NCBI RefSeq assembly: GCF_015291705.1 | Contig: NZ_CP030050.1 | Coordinates: 4,030,001-4,094,000 of the forward strand | DNA from: Bradyrhizobium arachidis | GTDB taxonomy: Bacteria; Pseudomonadota; Alphaproteobacteria; Rhizobiales; Xanthobacteraceae | Reading direction: 5' to 3' | DNA length: 64,000 nucleotides | Shown: piece after piece, positions 8,484-17,299 of the stretch | Layout of the letters: every line of letters begins with the position of its first letter | Numbering within the stretch: the stretch's first letter is position 1 | Notes under the pieces: model-generated | The model's database searches: none | What the model was told of the DNA's origin: nothing | What the model saw: the letters and a program-made list of their open reading frames with translations, nothing else | Program-made: the position numbers and the translations under genes

Positions 8484-9509
8484 ATGATTCTTTTGACTGG
8501 CGGCGCTGGCTATATTGGATCCCATGTGTGCATTGCCTTACTGGATGCTGGGTTCGATGTCGTCGTAGTTGACAATCTCTCGAACAGCAACAAAGCCTCC
8601 CTTGAGCGGGTACAACTCATCTGCGGGCGATCCCTCACCTTTCGGCAGGTCGACATTTTGGATGAAGAGGCCATCTACGAAACACTATGTTCGTACGAAG
8701 TATCGGCGGTTATCCATCTTGCGGGCTTGAAGGCGGTAGGCGAATCCAGCATTCGTCCAATGACCTATTACGAAAACAACCTGCTCGGAAGCATGCGCCT
8801 CGTTTCGGCGATGAACAGGGCAAGTGTAAAGACGCTCGTCTTTAGCTCGTCCGCCACCGTTTACGGTGTACCTACGTACCTGCCGCTCGACGAGCACCAC
8901 CCTCTTGGGCCGACAAACCCATACGGCCGTACTAAACTCTTCATCGAAGAAATGTTGAAGGACCTCTATCGGTCCGACAATGATTGGCGAATTGGGATTC
9001 TCCGATATTTCAATCCCGTCGGCGCACATGAAAGCGGGCTGATCGGTGAGGACCCGAAGGGCGTCCCGAACAATCTGCTGCCATTTGTCGCGCAAGTGGC
9101 GATCGGAAAACGAGAGAAGCTGCGGATTTGGGGAAACGATTACGACACGCCGGACGGCACTGGGATCCGCGACTTCATTCATGTCGTTGATCTTGCGTCT
9201 GGTCATCTGAGTGTTTTGAATAGCCTGAAGCAGCCCGGACTCCTTACGGCGAACTTTGGAACGGGCAATGGCAGCAGCGTTCTGGACGTTGTTCGGACGT
9301 TTGAAGCCGTGAGCGGTAGGTCAGTTCCATTTGAGATTGACAAGCGCCGGATCGGTGATGTCGCTGTCTGTTTTGCCGATCCCACGTTTGCCGAAAGGGT
9401 GCTGGGGTGGAGATCGGTGCGATCACTGGAGGAAATGTGCGCAGACCATTGGCGCTGGCAATGCAAGTGTCCCGACGGTTATCGTGGTACAAACTCTGAA
9501 GGCCGTTAG
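8484..9509 (+). CDS. galE: UDP-glucose 4-epimerase
   Basis: Interconverts UDP-glucose and UDP-galactose with bound NAD. The 341-residue protein opens with the Rossmann motif TGGAGYIGSH and VDNLSNS. It carries HLAGLKAVGES, the SSSATVYG segment (catalytic Ser/Thr), the NPYGRTK motif with Tyr-x3-Lys, RYFNPVGAHESGLIGEDP and RDFIHVVDLA. All are diagnostic for GalE rather than for uronate epimerases, and the length is normal. The gene is monocistronic by spacing. The ribosome site is weak (AGGAACTG upstream). The product would feed galactose into surface polysaccharides, consistent with the other sugar-nucleotide epimerase at the window start. Confidence 0.93.
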   Translation: MILLTGGAGYIGSHVCIALLDAGFDVVVVDNLSNSNKASLERVQLICGRSLTFRQVDILDEEAIYETLCSYEVSAVIHLAGLKAVGESSIRPMTYYENNLLGSMRLVSAMNRASVKTLVFSSSATVYGVPTYLPLDEHHPLGPTNPYGRTKLFIEEMLKDLYRSDNDWRIGILRYFNPVGAHESGLIGEDPKGVPNNLLPFVAQVAIGKREKLRIWGNDYDTPDGTGIRDFIHVVDLASGHLSVLNSLKQPGLLTANFGTGNGSSVLDVVRTFEAVSGRSVPFEIDKRRIGDVAVCFADPTFAERVLGWRSVRSLEEMCADHWRWQCKCPDGYRGTNSEGR

Positions 9510-9893
9510 ATCGCGCCGCGATTGGACGATGTCAGGCGCACAAGTCGTCGACCGCGTGTGGCTGTGGTGTCGCTGTAAGCCGAACGCCGCCCATCACGAG
9601 AGCCGCCCCAACAAGATCCAGCCACAAATGTCGACTGATGATGCGAACTGCGATGTCGCTGCCATCATACCAGCGAGCGGAGTGCGCAACAATATAGGAT
9701 CCTACCGCGACAACGACATGCTCGGGCGCGGAAATGCCGCGCCACTGCGTCAATATCCGAGACCGCGAGCGCGGCAATAACTGTCTGGCTGCTGATTTCC
9801 GGAAGGTATGGTGAAGACGGACCTTGGTGGTCCCATCGCCCAAATGTTCAGTCGGCGCGCAATGTCCGTCCCGGTCTGGGCTTTCATCGCTGT
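9510..9893. other. Gap with one doubtful minus-strand frame (9532-9843)
   Basis: A 103-codon minus-strand frame at 9532-9843 encodes hydrophobic stretches (for example LWLDLVGAALVMGG) and could be a small membrane protein or the relic of one. I recognise no family and no good start. Nothing else is visible here. Confidence 0.25.
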
Positions 9894-10049
9894 TTATTCC
9901 ACCGACGGATCGTCGCGGAGCAGCTCTTTCTTCAACTGCCGCTCCGCTTCCAAATAGAACTCTTGGTCTCGCCCCTTAGGCATCCCGGCTTGCTCCCACA
10001 GCCGATACGCGCGGCACTCGATCTGCTTCTGGCTTGGAAGAACCCCCAT
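9894..10049 (-). CDS. DUF2934 small protein
   Basis: Short protein with the DUF2934 pattern: a Tyr-x-Leu-Trp-Glu segment (CRAYRLWEQAGMPKGRDQEFY) followed by an AERQLKKEL helix. The family is common in rhizobia and has no established function. The ATG at 10049 has AAGG at proper spacing and gives 51 residues. An in-frame TTG at 10109 would add 20 residues with no visible ribosome site. No operon partner is apparent. Confidence 0.6.
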   Translation of the reverse strand: MGVLPSQKQIECRAYRLWEQAGMPKGRDQEFYLEAERQLKKELLRDDPSVE

Positions 10050-10830
10050 CTGCCTTAATCCCGAGGGGCTTTGACCGTGAGATTGGCCGCCTCTGCTCGT
10101 ATCGATCAACCCGTTGTCTCCTCAGCTAATCCCTGGTTCTATCGCCCACAAACATCCAACTGCCGCCCGCTTGATGGTCGCTGATGCGAACTAACAGGCG
10201 CCAAGCGTGATCCGGACCTCGTGAAGTCCGCCGCGCAGAAGTCCACGGAATCATGTGGGCGGTGCCGTGGCGTTGGGAGTGGAGAAAACTGCTCGCGTTT
10301 CCCGGAGCGAGCTCGACCGGATCGCGCGGTAGGCCGGGGCCAAGTACTCCCTGGGTCAGGCGGTCTAGGAACACGCCTCGTAGCGGATGACCTTTGCTGG
10401 CGCGGCTGTTGGAACACGGGCAATCCATCCGAAATTCGATGCGAGAGTCCGATGGGGAAGATAGGGCATCATCACCGACGGGCAATGTTCCGCCAAGAGG
10501 TCACGGTGAGCGGCCGACACCCGCCGTCTGATGTCGTTCCATTCCGGCTCCAGTGCGATCGCAATCGAGTGTCGGATACTGCGTGCAGGCGAGTGAGCGC
10601 GACGGCGATCGCTATGGAGCTGTCATGGCTGGCGTGTCAAACGCGCGAAGATCAAAACACATTCTGTGCGCTGTGGTCGAGGTCTGTGCAAGGAGATAGG
10701 CCACAGCAGCGTGGCCGCTGTGGCTTATCGAAGATTGCGAGCTGCGTGACGGTTACCGTGCCGTGGGAGTAGTCTTTCATCAGGTCAGACACGCCGTTGC
10801 GATGAGGTGCTAGACACGGAACGATGCCCA
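10050..10830. other. Long gap without a recognisable gene
   Basis: About 780 bp between the DUF2934 gene and the 3' end of the first LuxR gene. Open frames on both strands (for example 10221-10772 plus, 10126-10485 minus) are Arg/Pro-rich, contain no motif and lack plausible starts. It may be decayed accessory DNA. Confidence 0.4.
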
Positions 10831-11637
10831 TTAATCGAGTTTAGTGACCCCGGGACCTTGATTGACATGAGCCTGGCGATCGGGTCGCAAGGCGCCGAGA
10901 CCTGTGGGGTGAGGGATGATCGAGGGCAAGGTGTGTCCATCTGCAGAATGCATCAGTGATCCGTTGTTCATTCCCCAGATCGCGGCCTGCGTCCGGTTCT
11001 GGACGCGGATCTTGCGCAGAATCGCCTTGACGTGAACCTTGACCGTCGCCTCAGCTATGTCGATCTTTCGGGCAATGGACTTGTTGGAATTGCCCTCGAT
11101 CAAACAAGACAAGATCGCCTTCTCGCGGGGAGAAAGATGTGGTGCGACCGGCTCATCCGTCGTGAGCACGATGCCATGCTCGACCTCTTCGGCTGGTGTT
11201 GCTTCGCGCTCAAGAATGCCGTCAAGCGCGAACGACAGAAAAGCCGGCGGAAAGACCGCCTCTCCCATCGTCACGAGTTCGATGGACTTGATGAAGGCGT
11301 CGCAAGAATTGACGTTCACGAAATAGCCGCTCGCACCAGCTCGATATGCCGAGACAAGTTCATCCGGGCGATAATGATCCGATACGACTGCGACACGCGC
11401 ATCAGGACGCTGACCCCTGACGAAACGTATCTGGTCCAATGCGACATCGAAACTGTCGCCGTTGTGGATGATGAGAAACAGTAGTTGATGTGACTGGAGC
11501 TCGTTTGGCAATTCTTCAGCGCTCGAAACAGAGAGCAGGATCCGGAAACTCGCAGCATGTAGGATCCGTGAAATTCCCTCTCTGACTAAAATGTTCTTTC
11601 CAATAAGAATAGTTTCGAAAGATTGACGCCTCGGCAT
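10831..11637 (-). CDS. LuxR/NarL-type regulator with pseudo-receiver domain (copy 1a)
   Basis: About 268 residues: an N-terminal receiver-like domain (about 5-120) and a C-terminal LuxR helix-turn-helix (about 165-230: HLSPREKAILSCLIEGNSNK then TVKVHVKAILRKI). The receiver lacks the usual acidic pair (IGKN instead of a DD/DE pair) and has Asn (IIHN) where the phosphoacceptor Asp is expected, so phosphorylation control looks lost. The ATG at 11637 has a strong GGAGGG site; a TTG at 11649 is unlikely. It is divergent from regulator 1b across a 398-bp AT-richer region. Its closest visible relative is the regulator at 15951-16751; the HTH regions differ at only a few positions. Confidence 0.85.
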   Translation of the reverse strand: MPRRQSFETILIGKNILVREGISRILHAASFRILLSVSSAEELPNELQSHQLLFLIIHNGDSFDVALDQIRFVRGQRPDARVAVVSDHYRPDELVSAYRAGASGYFVNVNSCDAFIKSIELVTMGEAVFPPAFLSFALDGILEREATPAEEVEHGIVLTTDEPVAPHLSPREKAILSCLIEGNSNKSIARKIDIAEATVKVHVKAILRKIRVQNRTQAAIWGMNNGSLMHSADGHTLPSIIPHPTGLGALRPDRQAHVNQGPGVTKLD

Positions 11638-11797
11638 TGTACCCTCCAACGACGTACGCTACGCAATTACACGACTGCAATGGAAGATCTTGAAGTCAAA
11701 GTTACCTGCGCCGGCGCTGCCTCCTAACAGGCCGCCAGTTGATCGCCTTTTTCGGCGGGATATCCTTTCGTGCTACCTCGGCTGTGTGCTTCCAGCC

Positions 11798-11846
11798 TTT
11801 GCCATTGTTTGGCAGGTTTTTGCCATCATTTGGCGGGTTTCCCGCC
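11798..11846. promoter_or_regulatory. Tandem dyads between divergent LuxR genes
   Basis: Two copies of TGCCA-N5-TGGC(A/G) begin at 11800 and 11821, 21 bp apart (two helical turns), each an inverted repeat. A third perfect dyad GGCGGG-TTT-CCCGCC follows at 11832-11846. They are a candidate operator for the neighbouring regulators. Copy 2 does not show them. Confidence 0.45.
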
Positions 11847-11882
11847 TTCAAGTGGTTAAGCTTTTCCTAACGTTAAATCCGG

Positions 11883-11920
11883 ACTTCCGATTTCGATATA
11901 TACCGTTCGTTATAGGTTTA
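11883..11920. promoter_or_regulatory. Conserved intergenic element (copy 1)
   Basis: This stretch contains TATATACCGTTCGTTATAGG and matches 16888-16923 in the second copy, which has TATATACCTTTGGTTATAGG. The copy-2 version is an imperfect palindrome (CCTATATACC/GGTTATAGG). Preservation in otherwise diverged spacer suggests a promoter or regulator site. Confidence 0.5.
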
Positions 11921-12035
11921 CTCCCGGAAACTACTGGCGTCCCGGGGCGGGCTGCACAATCTACAGATGAATCAGCCATAGAATATTTCCGCACGTTGAG
12001 TTAATCCGTAGGGCTACGCGGGGACTGAGGAGCCA

Positions 12036-12695
12036 ATGAATTGCACAAGGGTGGTAATTGCAGACCGGCATCCGATGGTCTTGCAGGGTCTGAGCAGCCT
12101 GCTCGGCGCGGAAGGCGACTTCGAAGTTGTTGCATCTTGTAGCGATGCTGCGAGTTGCGTGCAGGCGATCGAGAGGCTCGCGCCCGACATCGCGATTCTC
12201 GATTCAACAATGCCCGAGCTGATCGCACTGAGCTCCTCCGTCCTCAATCCGGCCGATCGCTCGATCCGCTTGGCGTTTTTCATGCCTTCAGAAGACTACG
12301 ACCTTTTGTTGCCGGACGCGTTAGATGGCTGCAGCGTGGTCCTGAAGGAAACCTTGTCCGAAGTGCTGGTGCAGTCCTTGCGACAAATCGCGCGCGGTGA
12401 ACGAATATTACCGCAGCCTTCGATTGATCAGGCTACACCGGCTGGCCATGGGGTGACCTCGGACAGTGCGCTGGCCATGCTGACGGACCGGGAGCGTCAG
12501 ATCATGCGCCTGGTATCGGAAGGACTGTCAAACAAGCAAATTGGACGCCGCTTGAACATTGCCGACGGCACAATCAAAGTCCATCTTCACCATGTCTTTC
12601 AGAAGCTGGAGATCAGCAACCGAACAGCGCTTGCGGCTCTCGCCATTTCGCAAAATGATCGGGGCACTCCGGTCAAGTCGACGGAGTCCGAATGA
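12036..12695 (+). CDS. NarL/FixJ-type response regulator (copy 1b)
   Basis: 219 residues: receiver domain (1-120) with an acidic Asp10, phosphoacceptor Asp56 in DIAILDSTMPE and the conserved Lys in VVLKE, then a LuxR-type HTH (about 145-205: LTDRERQIMRLVSEGLSNKQ, TIKVHLHHVFQKLEI). Unlike its divergent neighbour 1a, it keeps the phosphorylation site. GAGGAG precedes the ATG at good spacing. No cognate histidine kinase is adjacent, so the partner is unknown. Paralogue of 17300-17962. Confidence 0.87.
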   Translation: MNCTRVVIADRHPMVLQGLSSLLGAEGDFEVVASCSDAASCVQAIERLAPDIAILDSTMPELIALSSSVLNPADRSIRLAFFMPSEDYDLLLPDALDGCSVVLKETLSEVLVQSLRQIARGERILPQPSIDQATPAGHGVTSDSALAMLTDRERQIMRLVSEGLSNKQIGRRLNIADGTIKVHLHHVFQKLEISNRTALAALAISQNDRGTPVKSTESE

Positions 12696-12811
12696 GCCGA
12701 GAGCGCTGAGCGCCCGTGTTGCGTCGCCGGGCTGCCAAGGCCAACTGAAGTTCGAGCGGAATGATCCGACACCAGTGGGGTTCTAGAAGATCAGCAGGCG
12801 CTTGCCGCGGG

Positions 12812-13048
12812 TTATTCCGTGAGCGAGAAGTGGAGGACAAACAGCGGCTCACTGTTCGGTTCAGGGCTCTTGCTAACCTCGATCCGCCAGGACGGATGGT
12901 CCTCAAATGGTCCGACGTGCTCGCTTCGAAGGATCTCGCGGCTCAACTCGATGGCTGCCGCCCGCGCGGCGTCGATGTCGGGCAGATTCAAGCCGAGGTC
13001 ATCGGGTACTGACCCGCCGTCGTGGACGTGGAAAAAATAGCGAGGCAT
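12812..13048 (-). CDS. DUF6894 small protein (copy 1)
   Basis: 78 residues beginning MPRYFFHVHDG, with D-LGLNLPDIDAARAAAIEL in the middle and a C-terminal beta-type PLFVLHFSL segment. This is the small rhizobial DUF6894 family, whose function is unknown. The frame continues upstream to 13171, but homology with the second copy (18077-18313, starting MPRYFFHIHDG) fixes the start at 13048. It sits between regulator 1b and glmS, on the opposite strand. Confidence 0.75.
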   Translation of the reverse strand: MPRYFFHVHDGGSVPDDLGLNLPDIDAARAAAIELSREILRSEHVGPFEDHPSWRIEVSKSPEPNSEPLFVLHFSLTE

Positions 13049-13668
13049 TGGAGCATCCGGAAAACGAGGTGCATCCGCGCGACAAGACCAAGCGGATGTC
13101 GCAGTAGCGTCCCGGAGTGGGACTATGACGAGCGGACAGTCCCGGTCCATGAGCATTGTTGAGTACCTCAACGTCGAACGGGATCCTCTTAGTTGACATG
13201 GACAATTGCGCGTTGCGGTCTAGAGTCTCGTTACGCCGCAATTGTCCACTTCGGCGTGTTCGACGACCCTGGCATTCCTGCAAATCAACCCCCGCCGGGC
13301 CGCGATCGCCTCGCCTCGACGGTATGAGGTCGGCTGAGGGCTTGCCCTCCTGGTTCACTTGCCCGCGTCCGCGCCTGCTTCGGGCTGCAATCATTGAGCC
13401 TCTGCGCGTGAGGCGCCTGGATGCGCGGCTCGGTTTCGGATCGCGCATCGAGCCGCGGTAATCGCATTCATGACATTGACCCGCGCCGCCGGGGGGCTCG
13501 AAAGCAGGAGGACGCTTGCTACATTCACCCGCTCAAGCGGAGTACCCCGCGTTTGTTGCAGCGCTTCTCCCGATTCGACCGCCCCAATCTGTACCAACCG
13601 TGTATTGGGCGTTGATGATCATCGTGTGCGTGCATTTGTGATTGTCGACGAGGCGAGAGATCTGACAG
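13049..13668. other. Gap upstream of glmS with a perfect inverted repeat
   Basis: About 620 bp, including the glmS upstream region. The clearest structure is a perfect 12-bp inverted repeat (TGGACAATTGCG at 13199-13210 and its complement at 13237-13248), directly preceded by TTGACA at 13193-13198. It could be a promoter with an operator. No canonical nod box was found. Short frames here have no motifs. Confidence 0.5.
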
Positions 13669-15495
13669 ATGTGCGGAATTATCGGCATTCTAGGACAATC
13701 CGCGGTATCGGGGCGATTGATCGACGCGCTCAGACGGCTCGAGTATCGGGGTTACGACTCGACGGGAGTGGCCACCCTCGATGATGGTCATCTCGAGCGT
13801 CGGCGTGCCGAAGGTAAGCTCAAGAACCTGGAGGTGCGGCTGCGTGCTGAGCCGCTGAGCGGGGATGCCGGAATCGGTCACACGCGCTGGGCCACGCACG
13901 GCAAGCCGACGGAATACAATGCCCATCCACACGCGACCGAGCGCGTCGCAGTGGTCCATAATGGCATCATCGAGAATTTTCGAACGTTGCGCCACGGGCT
14001 CGAAGCGAAGGGCGCGAAATTCGCGAGCGACACGGATAGTGAAGTCGTAGCACACCTCGTTCATTCCTACCTGTTGATGGGCTATTCGCCCCAGGAAGCC
14101 GTCAAAGCGTCGTTGCCGCAGCTGCGCGGCGCCTTCGCACTTGTGTTTCTATTCAAGGGATATCGCGATCTTCTGATTGGAGCGCGCAGGGGGTCGCCAC
14201 TGGCGGTGGGCTATGGCGACGGTGAGACCTATCTCGGCTCCGATGCGATTGCCCTCGCTCCGTTCGCCCAGGGCATCAGCTACCTCGAAGACGGTGACTG
14301 GGTGGTGCTGTCACGCCAGAGAGGAGTGATCCGGGACGCGAATGACGCGGTCGTTACGCGCGAGGTGCTCGAGCCGGGTGGGGCGTCGTTCGTCGCCGAC
14401 AAGGCCAACTATCGGCATTTCATGGCTAAGGAGATTTGCGAGCAACCGGACGTAGTGGGCCGCACGCTCGCCCATTATGTGGATATGAGAACCGAACGAG
14501 TCGCACTGCCGATCAAGCTGCCGTTCGATTTCAGCAATGTCAGGCGCGTTACGATCACGGCCTGCGGCACCGCAAGTTATGCGGGGGCTATCGCAAAGTA
14601 CTGGTTCGAACGGCTGGCACATATCCCTGTTGATGTCGATATCGCCTCCGAATTCCGCTATCGCGAAGCGCCGCTTCGCAAGGGCGACCTCGCGCTCTTC
14701 ATCTCGCAATCGGGCGAAACCGCCGACACGCTCGCAGCACTTCGGTACGCCAAGGAGAGGGGAGCCCACACGGTCTCTGTCGTGAACGTGCCGACCTCCA
14801 CTATCGCGCGTGAAAGTGAAACGGTGCTGCCGACCCTGGCCGGTCCGGAAATAGGTGTTGCCTCCACCAAGGCCTTCACTTGTCAGTTGATGGCGCTCGC
14901 CGCCCTCGCGGTCGCTGCTGGAACAGAGCGTGGCGAGATCTCCGTGAGCGAGGAGAGAAAGCTCGTGAGCGCGCTGATTGAGGTTCCGCGTTTGATGGGC
15001 GCCGCGCTTGCCAGCGAGCCGCAGATCGAGAAGCTGGCTCGCTATGTCGCAAAGGCACGTGATGTCCTCTATCTGGGGCGAGGCACCAGTTATCCGCTTG
15101 CGCTGGAAGGCGCGCTGAAGCTGAAGGAAATCTCCTATATCCATGCCGAGGGCTATGCCGCGGGTGAGCTCAAACACGGCCCGATCGCCCTGATCGACGA
15201 GAACATGCCCGTCGTGGTCATCGCGCCTTTCGACGGCGTCTTCGAAAAGACCGTGTCGAACATGCAAGAGGTCGTGGCGCGCGGCGGCAAGATCATTCTG
15301 ATCACGGACGCCAAAGGTGCGGCGGAATCAGCCATCGAGCCCGTAGCTACGGTACTGCTGCCTGACATGGCGCCGACCTTCGCGCCGATCGTCTACTCGG
15401 TTCCGATCCAGTTGCTCGCTTATCATGCGGCCGTGATCATGGGCACCGATGTGGACCAGCCGCGCAATCTCGCCAAATCAGTGACGGTCGAATAG
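13669..15495 (+). CDS. glmS: Glutamine-fructose-6-phosphate aminotransferase (isomerising)
   Basis: Makes glucosamine-6-phosphate from fructose-6-phosphate and glutamine, the first step to UDP-GlcNAc. The 608-residue protein is full length. The glutaminase domain starts MCGIIG (Cys2 nucleophile after Met removal) with YRGYDS, GHTRWATHG and HNGIIEN. Two SIS domains follow with ITACGTASYAG, SQSGETADT and STKAF. The C-terminus DQPRNLAKSVTVE is the conserved end that contributes to the active site. GAGAG lies upstream. In rhizobia an extra copy called nodM serves Nod-factor synthesis. The accessory setting makes that possible here, but no nod box or nod gene is visible, so I keep the general name. 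Its 3' third is duplicated as a remnant at 18731-19149. Confidence 0.95.
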   Translation: MCGIIGILGQSAVSGRLIDALRRLEYRGYDSTGVATLDDGHLERRRAEGKLKNLEVRLRAEPLSGDAGIGHTRWATHGKPTEYNAHPHATERVAVVHNGIIENFRTLRHGLEAKGAKFASDTDSEVVAHLVHSYLLMGYSPQEAVKASLPQLRGAFALVFLFKGYRDLLIGARRGSPLAVGYGDGETYLGSDAIALAPFAQGISYLEDGDWVVLSRQRGVIRDANDAVVTREVLEPGGASFVADKANYRHFMAKEICEQPDVVGRTLAHYVDMRTERVALPIKLPFDFSNVRRVTITACGTASYAGAIAKYWFERLAHIPVDVDIASEFRYREAPLRKGDLALFISQSGETADTLAALRYAKERGAHTVSVVNVPTSTIARESETVLPTLAGPEIGVASTKAFTCQLMALAALAVAAGTERGEISVSEERKLVSALIEVPRLMGAALASEPQIEKLARYVAKARDVLYLGRGTSYPLALEGALKLKEISYIHAEGYAAGELKHGPIALIDENMPVVVIAPFDGVFEKTVSNMQEVVARGGKIILITDAKGAAESAIEPVATVLLPDMAPTFAPIVYSVPIQLLAYHAAVIMGTDVDQPRNLAKSVTVE

Positions 15496-15950
15496 CAGCG
15501 AATGTCGTGGCAGGTTATGGTCGCTCGCCGTCCGCGGATGCCGTGATCAAGGATCCGTCCGGAAACATCATCGATCATGCGGCCATCCTCATCCAGGTTG
15601 ACCACGAGGAGCGGGAAGCGGACACTCCGATTTCGTGAGGGAGTACCCGTCTGCGACGGCAGACTGGTCTGTCGATGGAGACATCGTATCATGCCTCACG
15701 ACAACCTGCGGACTCGGGCGCTTCGAGTTGACAGACGGCCGACGTTCGGGGCCCCTTCCGATCATGACGATCTTGCAGGGGCCACGGATGTCGATGATGT
15801 ATCGATCCTCTAGGTCCTAGCGCACATCATCTAAACGCAGGAGGCCTCGCGGAGCGTTGGTGATCTTCGCGCAATCTCGAAGTCATTTTGGTTGCGCAGT
15901 CATCTGGCGCGCGTCTCAAACGATCGACGCGCTAGAACGGCCTGCGTGGT
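15496..15950. other. Spacer between the two duplicated segments, no gene seen
   Basis: About 455 bp between glmS and the converging second pseudo-receiver regulator. Small overlapping frames (15577-15820) have no recognised motif. This is the junction of the duplication. Confidence 0.4.
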
Positions 15951-16751
15951 CTAGTGGATGTCCGAGATCTCGGCCTCCTGATGACCGCGCCCATTCGGGG
16001 CCTGGTTCGGAGCCGCCGCCCGATCGATTGACAGCGTCAGCGCGTGCCCATTGGACGGCCGGACCAGTGGTCCGTTGTTCATTCCCCAAATTGCGGCCTG
16101 CGTTCTATTCTGGACTCGTATCTTGCGCAGGATCGCCTTGACGTGAACTTTCACCGTCGCTTCGGCAATATCGATCTTTCGTGCAATGGATTTGTTGGAA
16201 TTGCCTTCAACCAAAAAGGAGAGAATCGCCTGCTCGCGCGGTGACAGATGGGGGGCGATCCGTTCCTTAGCCGGAGCGAGGACGCTTGATCGCTCTTCGC
16301 TCGCCGGCGGCTGGGCCTTGCGGTTAGGCTCGAGATCGAGCACGAACGACAGAAATGCGGGCGGAAATACCGTTTCGCCCATTGTCACAAGCTCGATCGA
16401 CTTTGTGAAGGTGGCGCATGAATTGACGTCGGCGAAGTAGCCGCTGGCGCCCGCCCTGTAGGCCGAAATCAATTGTTCCGGCCGATAGTGGTCCGAAACG
16501 ATCGCGACGCGGGCGTCTGGATAGTGCTCCCTTACAAACCCGATGTGCTTCAGGGTGAGATGGAACTCGTCGGTGTCATGGACAATTACAAACAGAAGCT
16601 GGTCTGCTTGGAGTGTGCTCGGCAATTCGTCGGGACCCAAGGCCGACATTACGATGTGAAAATCTGCCGCATGCAGGATTCGGGAAATACCCTCTCGCAG
16701 TAGAATATGTCGTCCAATCAAAACCACTTTGCAGGATTGTCGCCTCCTCAT
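15951..16751 (-). CDS. LuxR/NarL-type regulator with degenerate receiver (copy 2a)
   Basis: About 266 residues, paralogous along its whole length to the regulator at 10831-11637. The receiver-like N-terminus lacks the usual acidic pair (LIGRH). It does have Asp (VIVHD) at the position where copy 1a has Asn, so the copies differ at the would-be phosphoacceptor. The LuxR HTH (HLSPREQAILSFLVEGNSNK, TVKVHVKAILRKI) is nearly identical to copy 1a. The ATG at 16751 has GGAGGG upstream; an in-frame start at 16781 is less likely. The two C-terminal tails are unrelated. The gene is divergent from 17300-17962. Confidence 0.85.
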   Translation of the reverse strand: MRRRQSCKVVLIGRHILLREGISRILHAADFHIVMSALGPDELPSTLQADQLLFVIVHDTDEFHLTLKHIGFVREHYPDARVAIVSDHYRPEQLISAYRAGASGYFADVNSCATFTKSIELVTMGETVFPPAFLSFVLDLEPNRKAQPPASEERSSVLAPAKERIAPHLSPREQAILSFLVEGNSNKSIARKIDIAEATVKVHVKAILRKIRVQNRTQAAIWGMNNGPLVRPSNGHALTLSIDRAAAPNQAPNGRGHQEAEISDIH

Positions 16752-17299
16752 ATCACCCTCCGCGTCAACGCAACGATACAACTTGAACGAATAAGGCTTG
16801 GGAAAAGACAGTTGAGTAGGAAAAGCTCGAGCGCGTGTAGGCCTCCCGATTTTGTTTCGATAGCATTTGCTGAAGGTTAGATTTGAATCTTCGGTTTTGC
16901 CTATATACCTTTGGTTATAGGTTGACCGGCGGCGACGCGGTCGAATGACGCGGCGTTGCAGCTGCTGGAGATGCGCGAGAACGCGCCAGCAATCTCAAAT
17001 GCGCGTTTACGATGCACTGCAGCACGCTGTCATTCCAGGTTCGCAAATGGATAGAACACTTGTGCCCTCTTGAGTATTGACCACCGGAGTCCTACGGGCC
17101 TCGGCGCGGCAAACTTGCTGTATACTGGAGCTTCAGACTCGTGCGATCATCTACCTTATGGTTTACGCGTTTTGCTCTTGTGACTGACACTTCGGAATAT
17201 TGATGAGGTTTTTGGTGTTCAAGCAATATTGGAGCGGCCAGGGCGGGGGCCCGTAGCTTCAATCACAGAAATGGGGGGCGGCTGGTTAGGGAGCGCCCG
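16752..17299. other. Divergent promoter region between regulators 2a and 2b
   Basis: About 550 bp. It contains the conserved element at 16888-16923. No gene was seen. The stretch 17040-17260 has no counterpart noticed in copy 1 and could be an insertion. Confidence 0.5.
16888..16923. promoter_or_regulatory. Conserved intergenic element (copy 2)
   Basis: Counterpart of 11883-11920. It contains the imperfect palindrome CCTATATACC-TTT-GGTTATAGG. It lies about 137 bp upstream of regulator 2a and 377 bp upstream of 2b, against 246 and 116 bp in copy 1. Confidence 0.5.

Larger units (their letters stand above)
11638..12035. other. Divergent promoter region between regulators 1a and 1b
   Basis: 398 bp, AT-richer than its surroundings, between two divergent LuxR genes. 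It holds the tandem dyads at 11798-11846 and the duplicated element at 11883-11920 described separately. A plus-strand frame at 11690-12004 has no good start and no motif and is not called. Confidence 0.6.
10831..15495. repeat. Direct segmental duplication, copy 1
   Basis: The gene order pseudo-receiver LuxR (minus), LuxR response regulator (plus), DUF6894 (minus), glmS (plus) recurs in the same orientation at about 15951-19149. Homology extends into the non-coding DNA. For instance, the segment around 13160-13310 aligns with 18428-18600, including a shared CCACTTCGGCG string and a CCGCCGGG-CCGCGATC block. Confidence 0.8.

Noticed and set aside
10221..10772. 183-codon plus-strand frame in the long gap
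   Set aside because: No motif, poor start and biased toward Arg; no support as a gene.
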